Source: an uncultured Pelolinea sp.
GTDB taxonomy: Bacteria > Chloroflexota > Anaerolineae > Anaerolineales > Anaerolineaceae
DNA length: 10,932 nt
Assembly: GCA_937902055.1 (NCBI GenBank)
Contig: CALGUJ010000023.1
Location: 1-10,932 of the forward strand
Reading direction: 5' to 3'
The notes under the pieces were generated by a model. That model saw only the letters and a list, made by a program, of their open reading frames with translations. It searched no databases and was not told the DNA's origin. Positions 6,064 through 10,932 of the stretch are shown here, piece by piece. The position numbers were made by a program, and so were the translations under genes. Each line of letters starts with the position of its first letter. Within the stretch, counting starts at the first letter, position 1.

Positions 6064-7308
6064 ATGAGCGACATCAAGAAGAAGAATTTTTTTCAAAGAA
6101 TTTGGTTATTTTTAGCGGTGCTTGGCCCTGGATTGATCACGGCTTCGGCGGATAACGACGCGCCCGGCATCGCCACCTATTCCATGGCCGGTTCCTTTTT
6201 CGGATACCGGTTCTTGTGGTTGATCCTGGTGATCACCTTCGGCGAAGTGATCATCCAGGAGATGGCGGCCAGGATGGGGGCAGTGACCGGTAAAGGCGCC
6301 GCTGACCTGATCCGTGAAAGATACGGAGTCAAGATCACATTTTTCGCCATGATTTGCCTGTTGATCGCGAACCTAGGAACCACCATTGCGCAGTTTGCGG
6401 GGATCGCGGCGGGCGGCGAGCTAATCGGAGTGAGCCGCTATATTTTCGTACCGGTTATTTCAATTTTTCTGGTTTTCATGGCGCTGCGGGGCAACTACCG
6501 CTACATGGAGAAAATATTGCTGGTGCTTTGCCTGGCGGCCTTAAGTTACGTGGTAACGGCCATCCTAGTTAAACCGGATATCAAAGATATTCTGCTGAAC
6601 ACCTTTGAACCCGGCTTGGTTTTTGACCGAAAATATTTGTTGGCCATGCTGGCCACTATAGGCACGACCATCACCCCCTGGGGAATCTTCTACATGCAAG
6701 CCTCGGTAGTCGACAAGGGTGTCACTATTGAGGATTATCCCTTAACCCGCGCGGATGTCATGTTCGGTTCGGTGTGGGGAAATTTGATCTCTGCGTTCAT
6801 TATCATCTGCACGGCCGCGACACTCTATTCTTCGGGCGTGCGGGTTGAAGAAGCCGGGCAAGCCGCGCTGGCATTGGCGCCGTTGGCGGGTGAATGGGCA
6901 ACCATCCTGTTTGCCATCGGCTTATTGGGCGCTTCCATACTGGCTTCCACAGTGCTACCGCTTTCCACTGTATATGCGGTTACCGAGGCTTTCGGTTGGG
7001 AGCGCGGACTGGACCAACGACGCGAAGATGCGCCGGTATTTTATGGATTGTTCATCGGCTTGATCCTAGTCAGCTCGTTATTTGTTATGATCCCCGGGCT
7101 GCCGTTGTTCCAGATCATGTGGCTATCGCAATCGGTGAATGCCATCCTGCTGCCGATTCTGTTGGTGCTTCTGTTAAAATTATCGAACAATAAAGAAATT
7201 ATGGGTGAATATACCAACACGAAATTCCAGAATTATTTTGCTTTGGGATTGACCGGGTTGATCGTGGTGATCACGCTCACCCTCTTCGCTCTTTCGGTCA
7301 TACCATAA
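6064..7308 (+). CDS. Nramp-related (SLC11-fold) transporter, probably for Mg2+
   Basis: A 414-residue membrane protein with about 11 predicted helices and the SLC11/Nramp fold (TM1 G-P-G-L-I-T-A-S-A-D-N-D-A-P-G; TM6 I-G-T-T-I-T-P-W-G). In Mn/Fe Nramps TM1 carries D-P-G-N and TM6 A-x-x-M-P-H. Here the TM1 Asp is kept (D32), the Asn is lost, the metal-binding Met is T204, the Ala is T201 and the His is W206. Loss of the soft Met ligand is what separates the Nramp-related magnesium transporters (NRMTs) from Mn/Fe carriers (family knowledge), so Mg2+ uptake is the best call. GAGG (6052-6055) lies 8 bases before the ATG. It is co-transcribed with the preceding MgtE_N-CBS gene, and both lie behind leader 1. 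Mn2+ or Fe2+ transport cannot be fully excluded. Confidence 0.85.
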   Translation: MSDIKKKNFFQRIWLFLAVLGPGLITASADNDAPGIATYSMAGSFFGYRFLWLILVITFGEVIIQEMAARMGAVTGKGAADLIRERYGVKITFFAMICLLIANLGTTIAQFAGIAAGGELIGVSRYIFVPVISIFLVFMALRGNYRYMEKILLVLCLAALSYVVTAILVKPDIKDILLNTFEPGLVFDRKYLLAMLATIGTTITPWGIFYMQASVVDKGVTIEDYPLTRADVMFGSVWGNLISAFIIICTAATLYSSGVRVEEAGQAALALAPLAGEWATILFAIGLLGASILASTVLPLSTVYAVTEAFGWERGLDQRREDAPVFYGLFIGLILVSSLFVMIPGLPLFQIMWLSQSVNAILLPILLVLLLKLSNNKEIMGEYTNTKFQNYFALGLTGLIVVITLTLFALSVIP

Positions 7309-7332
7309 GCGGATAATGAAATCATGACCCTC

Positions 7333-7362
7333 TTGACGCGCTGATTGAAAAAGGTGTACACT
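7333..7362 (+). promoter_or_regulatory. Sigma-70 type promoter of Mg2+ unit 2
   Basis: TTGACG (7333-7338), an 18-base spacer and TACACT (7357-7362), matching the promoter of the first leader in hexamers and spacer length. The expected start is near 7369. It lies only 24 bases after the transporter stop, with no terminator between, so read-through from unit 1 into unit 2 is possible. Confidence 0.68.
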
Positions 7363-7384
7363 CTGACCACAGGAAATGAACAAG

Positions 7385-7483
7385 ATGAAAGAAGAAAACG
7401 CAATCGATTTGGATCCTGACCCTAAAAGCAGCCCGGTTCTGTGTCCTGTTGATATTGCCCATCCGGGAGGTGGAATCCTTTAA
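7385..7483 (+). CDS. Asp/Pro-rich 32-residue leader peptide, copy 2 (MgtL-like)
   Basis: A 32-codon ORF beginning M-K-E-E-N with D8-L-D10-P11-D12-P13, further prolines at 17, 21 and 27, and a G28-G29-G30 end. The alternating Asp-Pro run closely recalls the E-P-D-P-T-P of enteric MgtL. Its length and key positions equal those of leader 1. AGGA lies 10 bases before the ATG. An in-frame ATG at 7376 is too close to the AGGA to be preferred. It is followed by a hairpin over its stop codon and a terminator, and lies upstream of a CorA-domain gene. Control by ribosome drop-off at low Mg2+ is inferred from these parallels. Confidence 0.72.
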   Translation: MKEENAIDLDPDPKSSPVLCPVDIAHPGGGIL

Positions 7484-7492
7484 ATCACCTCC
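7466..7492 (+). promoter_or_regulatory. Hairpin spanning the leader 2 stop codon
   Basis: GGAGGTG (7466-7472) and CACCTCC (7486-7492) form a perfect 7-bp stem with the leader stop TAA in the loop. GAATCC (7473-7478) can alternatively pair with GGATTC (7494-7499), so at least two exclusive folds exist here. A ribosome reaching the stop would melt the stem. The GGAGG sits 15 bases before the stop, exactly as in leader 1. Confidence 0.5.
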
Positions 7493-7509
7493 AGGATTCG
7501 GTGGTCTGC

Positions 7510-7549
7510 AACCCTCGGCAATATTCACAGAATAAGTCCGGGGGTTTTT
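7510..7549 (+). terminator. Attenuator terminator ahead of the CorA-domain gene
   Basis: A 9-bp stem, AACCCTCGG (7510-7518) with CCGGGGGTT (7538-7546), with one G-U pair and a 19-base loop, followed by a run of five T. It shares the GGTCT-N4-CCCTC block (7503-7516) with the terminator at 4710 and takes the same place between leader stop and structural gene. Confidence 0.75.
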
Positions 7550-7591
7550 GCTTTCCAGGGCTCATATTAAAGAGAATTGGAGGTAAGCAAC

Positions 7592-8281
7592 ATGTTCAAA
7601 ATTCTAAAGACCACTGAAGACAACCTGGCGATAATTCCCGGCGTAGTGGAAGGCGCCTGGGTGCATGTAGTGAATCCCACGCCGGAAGAATTTGAAAAAA
7701 CGTATGGATTGGGAATTCCCCAAAAATTCATCACCGCTCCACTGGATTTGAATGAAAAACCGCACATCGAGCAGCAAGCCGGTTCAATCCTGATTTTGCT
7801 GCGGATGCCGTATTACCGCGTTGGGGCAGAAGCGCCCTATGCTACCATTCCGCTGGGTATCATTTTGTGCAACGGATTTATCATCACTGTTACCCGTTAC
7901 CAAAATCCCTTATTGGGAACAGAGGCAAGAACGAGCCGATCTTTCTCAACTACCCGGCGCAACCAATTCATTCTGCAAATCATCACGGCAGTAGTCAATG
8001 ATTGCGCTTCTGCCGCCCAATTGCTCGGCCGAAAAATTGAAGAGGGCAGGGCGATTCAACCGGGAGTCAACGATGAAATTACTACCGCTGAATTTGGAAT
8101 TTTCATGGATGATCTGGGGCAGTTGTTGGAAGCGATGTCAGGCAACCAACAGGTGTTTGAAGAAATGCAGCGCATGAAGTTCTTTCAGATACCTTCCGAA
8201 GAGCCCGTTGGTTTCAGCGATCTCTTATCGAAGAACCAACACATGGTCGAAACCGGTTTAAGGTTGTTGCCCAAGTATTAA
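7592..8281 (+). CDS. CorA-like cytosolic domain without transmembrane helices
   Basis: This 229-residue protein resembles the soluble N-terminal domain of CorA-family Mg2+ transporters: V-N-P-T-P-E-E opening the domain, F-I-T-A-P-L-D-L-N-E-K-P-H-I-E, I-L-L-R-M-P, the I-P-L-G-I-I-L strand followed by I-I-T-V, and a long-helix region with Q-F-I-L-Q-I-I. Complete CorA proteins have about 300 or more residues and end in two membrane helices with a G-M-N motif. Here the ORF stops about where the stalk helix would enter the membrane (N-Q-H-M-V-E-T-G), and only 50 bases separate the stop from a strong terminator, so no pore is encoded. It is either a stand-alone sensor domain or a truncated transporter. 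ATG 7592 is chosen because GGAGG (7579-7583) lies 8 bases upstream; the TTG at 7577 overlaps that site. Confidence 0.75.
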   Translation: MFKILKTTEDNLAIIPGVVEGAWVHVVNPTPEEFEKTYGLGIPQKFITAPLDLNEKPHIEQQAGSILILLRMPYYRVGAEAPYATIPLGIILCNGFIITVTRYQNPLLGTEARTSRSFSTTRRNQFILQIITAVVNDCASAAQLLGRKIEEGRAIQPGVNDEITTAEFGIFMDDLGQLLEAMSGNQQVFEEMQRMKFFQIPSEEPVGFSDLLSKNQHMVETGLRLLPKY

Positions 8282-8330
8282 GAAGAGATGCGTAGTAATT
8301 ACGCCTCCTAAAATATTTCTTTTGATTGGG

Positions 8331-8367
8331 AACCGGTAGTCTGTCAGGCAGGCTGCCGGTTGGTTTT
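8331..8367 (+). terminator. Intrinsic terminator of the CorA-domain unit
   Basis: A 13-bp stem (8331-8343 with 8349-8361, two G-U pairs) and a 5-base loop, followed by GGTTTT. It closes the rightward unit just before the 3' end of the opposing histidine kinase gene. A smaller hairpin, GCGTA/TACGC, lies at 8290-8304. Confidence 0.8.
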
Positions 8368-8375
8368 CCACCTTA

Positions 8376-9950
8376 CTACTGTTCCGAGTCGCTTAACGGA
8401 AGCCGGATATAAAATACCGTCCGGCGCTTTTCGGGAAGCAAGCCAATTTCGCCGCCATGCTTTTCGACAATGGCGCGGGCGATAGCCAATCCCAAACCTG
8501 AACCCGGATACTTTTGCGTATTCCGGGCGCGATGGAAACGGTTGAACAAATGATCGCGTTCTTCGCCTGGAATGCCAATCCCATTATCCTGCACTTGAAT
8601 GGTTACAGTATGCGATTCAGCCCGCGCGCTCAGGGCGATTTTGCCGCCGGGCTGTGAGAATTTCACCGCATTGCTCAGCAGGTTGCTGACCGCGCGTTTT
8701 AGTTGTTCGGAATCTCCATCCACAAATAGTGTTTTTTGAGGTAGCTGGATTTCAAAATCGATTTCAGCCTGTTCAGCCGCTGAAGCGTGGACTTCGCAGG
8801 TTTCCAGTAAAAGTTGGTTGAGGTTTAACTTTTGAAAATTCATTTTCCCATTTTTGGATTCCAGTCGCGATAGATCCAGCAGGTCATGCGAGAGGCGGTC
8901 GAGCCGTTCAATTTGCTCCAGGGACCGTTCCACCAAAGGGCGGCTGTCGTTGAGGTTTTTTTCTGTCAGAGCCAGGTTTAGATCGGCTCTTAGAGATGTC
9001 AACGGCGTGCGGATTTCATGCGCGGCATCCGATACGAACCTGCGCAAGGTCTCGATGCTCTGTTCAATATGCTCCGCCATCTGATTAAACGTTTCCGACA
9101 ATGAAGCCAGTTCGCTTGGTTTGAAAACCGGCGAACGGATTTCATAATTCCCATCCCTCATTTCTGAAGCAACATGTTCCAGGTCAACCAAAGGCCTGAT
9201 CAACCCACGGCTGACCAGTAATCCAAACAAGGTAGAAACCACTACGCCCACCAGGCTGGCTATCGCCCATCCGCGGATGACATTTTCGATAATCTGGCGA
9301 CCATATTCGGGGCTTTCCGAGAGTTCGACGTACCCTAAAGTATTATTATCCGCATCATGGAACGACGCCGTTACGACTAAAGAGGAGCGGATGTTGAATT
9401 CATCGGTGGGTTCTTGCATCAGCAAATACCCAAACATATTTGGATTGGCCTGGAATGAATAGGCAGGCGGATTTTCACCCGGCTGGGGAGGCTTGTTTTC
9501 CGAGGGTTCAATTGAAAAGGCTGGCTGCTCCGTTTCATTTTCCTCCGGTTGAGGCGTCGGTTGTTGGTTTTTCTCCCTGGGCTTGGGAACAGTGATTTTC
9601 CAGCTTTGCGATGGAGATCCGGTATCGTATATCACCGTGTTATTTATGTCCAAAACGCGAACCCGGCATTGCACCAGAAAGGCTGCCACCCTGGATTGGT
9701 TTTGAAAGACGTCGGCAAAATCACTGAGCGAATCACCCGCTTTAATTCCGGAGTTTTCCGCGATACGACTCAAGCTGTTGGCGGTGCCCCGTACGTTGGA
9801 ATCTAAATACTGTTTTTCGAGACCACTGTAATAATTCCAGATAATTGCCAGCAGCACCGCACCGATCAGAGTGGTGGTCAACAGGGCGATAGCAGCGAAA
9901 GAGATCGGTAGTTGTGCGCGCAGTGATTTAAATTGCCGGATCTTATTCAT
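8376..9950 (-). CDS. HAMP-HisKA-HATPase sensor histidine kinase
   Basis: A 524-residue class I transmembrane histidine kinase. TM1 (about 15-38) and TM2 (about 227-251) enclose a 190-residue extracytoplasmic sensor region with a Pro/Gln/Glu-rich linker (about 121-162). A HAMP linker follows (about 248-305). HisKA carries the phospho-acceptor H311 in D-A-A-H-E-I-R-T-P-L, and the ATPase domain shows the N box (N-L-L-S-N-A-V-K-F, 423-431), G1 box D-N-G-I-G-I (455-460), F box and G2 box G-S-G-L-G-L-A-I (483-490). All catalytic boxes are intact, so it should be active. The signal is unknown. No response regulator gene is visible nearby. ATG 9950 is preferred: AAGGA lies 7 bases upstream and itself overlaps the in-frame GTG at 9965. 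Confidence 0.93.
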   Translation of the reverse strand: MNKIRQFKSLRAQLPISFAAIALLTTTLIGAVLLAIIWNYYSGLEKQYLDSNVRGTANSLSRIAENSGIKAGDSLSDFADVFQNQSRVAAFLVQCRVRVLDINNTVIYDTGSPSQSWKITVPKPREKNQQPTPQPEENETEQPAFSIEPSENKPPQPGENPPAYSFQANPNMFGYLLMQEPTDEFNIRSSLVVTASFHDADNNTLGYVELSESPEYGRQIIENVIRGWAIASLVGVVVSTLFGLLVSRGLIRPLVDLEHVASEMRDGNYEIRSPVFKPSELASLSETFNQMAEHIEQSIETLRRFVSDAAHEIRTPLTSLRADLNLALTEKNLNDSRPLVERSLEQIERLDRLSHDLLDLSRLESKNGKMNFQKLNLNQLLLETCEVHASAAEQAEIDFEIQLPQKTLFVDGDSEQLKRAVSNLLSNAVKFSQPGGKIALSARAESHTVTIQVQDNGIGIPGEERDHLFNRFHRARNTQKYPGSGLGLAIARAIVEKHGGEIGLLPEKRRTVFYIRLPLSDSEQ

Positions 9951-10018
9951 TTTTATTTCCTTCACTTGTATTCTAATTCAATCACCGGCGACAGCCGTCG
10001 CGCTCTATACATCGGGCA

Positions 10019-10186
10019 CTATCCGGATTGTTTGTCCGACCTTGCAGCGAGGAGCAATGGATAAAGCAGAATGAAAATACCCGAAGCCGCCGGCAAATGA
10101 ATGGATTGAATTGCGCCGAGAGACACCAGACGGCTTTTTGTGACGGCTGTGGCCGAAATGAGACTGGCTTCCTTCAGGCTTCTCAT
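10019..10186 (-). CDS. Possible 55-residue small protein
   Basis: A weak candidate. It opens M-R-S-L-K-E-A-S and has one moderately hydrophobic stretch near the C-terminus (G-I-F-I-L-L-Y-P-L-L-L-A-A-R) that could be a membrane helix, then a polar tail. AGGGA lies 6 bases before the ATG (complement of 10184-10186). It precedes the histidine kinase on the same strand by 68 bases, so it could be co-transcribed with it. No family is recognised, and a chance ORF or remnant is equally possible. Confidence 0.3.
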   Translation of the reverse strand: MRSLKEASLISATAVTKSRLVSLGAIQSIHLPAASGIFILLYPLLLAARSDKQSG

Positions 10187-10323
10187 TGATAATCCCTTTC
10201 TATTTTCACAAGGGAACACCAATTTTTTCAAGGAGTCCCGACCCGTTTGACTTTCTGGAATTCGTTTATTAGTGTAGCCAGAGAATATTGCTAAGGACTT
10301 TATTGAAGATTACAGTTTTTTCA

Positions 10324-10359
10324 TAAAAAAAGGGTGCCGCATTTACCAGCAGCACCCTT
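10324..10359 (-). terminator. Intrinsic terminator of the right-edge gene
   Basis: An 8-bp stem, AAGGGTGC (10330-10337) with GCACCCTT (10352-10359), extended by inner pairs. On the minus strand it is followed by a run of seven T (the A-run at 10325-10331). It lies 19 bases beyond the stop of the leftward gene. Confidence 0.9.
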
Positions 10360-10378
10360 CTTGAAGCGCAATCAAAGA

Positions 10379-10932
10379 TCAAGCGGTCTTGGATTCCAAC
10401 AACTCGATCAAAGCATCGATCAGGTTCTGCGAAGCAGCACGCATGTTTTCGTTCTTTCCGTCAGGCTGGGCGCCCTGGTCCGGCTGGCCCGATTGGGCAT
10501 CGGTTTCGGGCTGTTGACCGTCTGCGGCAGGAGTGCCCTGGGGCGCAGGCATTTGATCAGCGGAAGGTGTCCCTTCATCAGGCTGGTTTTGACCTAGCCC
10601 CATACCTTCAGGCATTTCAATACCCTGTTCATCCATGAACGATTTCACCCCTGCCTGGTCAAGCTCAAGCGCGGCTATGGCTGATGCCTGTTCGGCGGTC
10701 AGCACGGCTTCGATCTGGTCGAATAGCGCAGTGATTTCTTCCGAATCATCGACAGGTTCTTCCGGCGTTGCCGAAACATCCGAGGTAGCAGCGGGGGTGC
10801 CCTCAGGCATCGGTTGGAATACCTGGCTGTATTCTTTCATCGAAGTCCATAACGGGATTAGGCTGGCAGCCTGGTCGGAAGTAATCGCCAGGTCTGTTCC
10901 TTCCAGTTTAAAAACACCGAGGATAAACCTCT
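10379..10932 (-). CDS. Pro/Gln/acid-rich, probably exported protein, C-terminal part
   Basis: The reading frame stays open to the right edge, so the start is outside; 183 residues plus the stop are visible. It begins in the window with R-F-I-L-G-V-F-K-L-E-G-T-D-L-A-I-T-S-D-Q-A-A-S-L-I-P-L-W, a segment I associate with Chloroflexota proteins that carry an N-terminal signal or lipobox. That fits an exported protein, although the signal itself is not visible. A disordered acidic/Thr/Pro linker follows, then a helical piece (I-T-A-L-F-D-Q-I-E-A-V-L-T-A-E-Q-A-S-A-I) and a second Pro/Gln/Gly-rich low-complexity stretch. A short C-terminal helix, N-L-I-D-A-L-I-E-L-L-E, ends the protein. No function is known. 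The ATG at 10840 is internal, because coding continues in frame upstream of it. Confidence 0.75.
   Translation of the reverse strand, partial: RFILGVFKLEGTDLAITSDQAASLIPLWTSMKEYSQVFQPMPEGTPAATSDVSATPEEPVDDSEEITALFDQIEAVLTAEQASAIAALELDQAGVKSFMDEQGIEMPEGMGLGQNQPDEGTPSADQMPAPQGTPAADGQQPETDAQSGQPDQGAQPDGKNENMRAASQNLIDALIELLESKTA

Larger units (their letters stand above)
9951..10378. other. 428-base stretch without a secure gene
   Basis: Between the kinase start and the stop of the next leftward gene I find no conserved protein. It holds a weak small ORF (10019-10186, minus strand), a short GCGAC/GTCGC hairpin (9988-10001), and the terminator of the right-hand gene. The kinase promoter must lie here or upstream of the small ORF; no clear -35/-10 pair was seen. 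Confidence 0.6.

Noticed and set aside
7577..7591. TTG start for the CorA-domain protein
   Set aside because: This codon overlaps the GGAGG that serves the ATG at 7592.
8250..8330. Frameshift hiding the CorA transmembrane helices
   Set aside because: Only 50 bases lie between the stop and the terminator stem, and no frame encodes hydrophobic helices or GMN; a truncation or stand-alone domain fits better than a frameshift.
10379..10840. Start of the right-edge gene at the ATG ending at 10840
   Set aside because: The same frame remains open from 10841 to the window edge and encodes a recognisable L-E-G-T-D segment, so the ATG is internal.

Overview
The window looks like a piece of a Chloroflexota chromosome, most likely from the Anaerolineae. 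This is inferred from protein style (a YIP1 membrane protein, a C-GCAxxG-C-C redox protein, and a secreted-type protein with an LEGTDLAITSDQAA segment), not from any marker gene. Genes are well spaced, have strong AGGAGG-type ribosome binding sites, and are often closed by clear intrinsic terminators. No mobile element, CRISPR array, tRNA or rRNA was seen.

Left part (1-3761): the C-terminus of a 4Fe-4S protein; a terminator-like hairpin; a small cysteine-rich redox protein followed after 25 bases by a zinc-lobe-less MDR dehydrogenase; a bidirectional terminator; a leftward multi-pass membrane protein of unknown function; a divergent intergenic region with a palindrome; and a YIP1-family membrane protein with its own terminator. 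A cytosolic DUF2807 (head-GIN) beta-repeat protein follows at 3838-4503.

Centre (4504-8367), the most interesting part: what appears to be a magnesium-homeostasis island of two transcription units. Each begins with the same cassette: a promoter (TTGAC-A/G, 18-base spacer, TA-A/C-ACT), a 32-codon leader peptide starting MKEEN with a D-x-D-x-D-P core, a conserved GGAGG 15 bases before the leader stop, a conserved GGTCT-N4-CCCTC block, and an intrinsic terminator ahead of the structural gene. Unit 1 encodes a soluble PRC-PRC-MgtE_N-CBS-CBS protein with no MgtE pore, and an Nramp-related transporter whose metal-site residues are those expected of a Mg2+ carrier rather than a Mn/Fe carrier. Unit 2 encodes a CorA-type cytosolic domain that ends before the transmembrane helices. 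The Asp/Pro-rich leaders recall MgtL of enteric bacteria (EPDPTP), where low Mg2+ makes ribosomes drop off acidic/proline-rich codons and so relieves termination. I infer an analogous Mg2+-responsive attenuator used twice here.

Right part (8376-10932): on the minus strand, a HAMP/HisKA/HATPase sensor histidine kinase with a proline-rich extracytoplasmic insert and no response regulator in the window; a gene-poor 428-base stretch with one weak small ORF; then a terminator and the C-terminal part of a proline/glutamine/acid-rich, probably exported protein running off the right edge.
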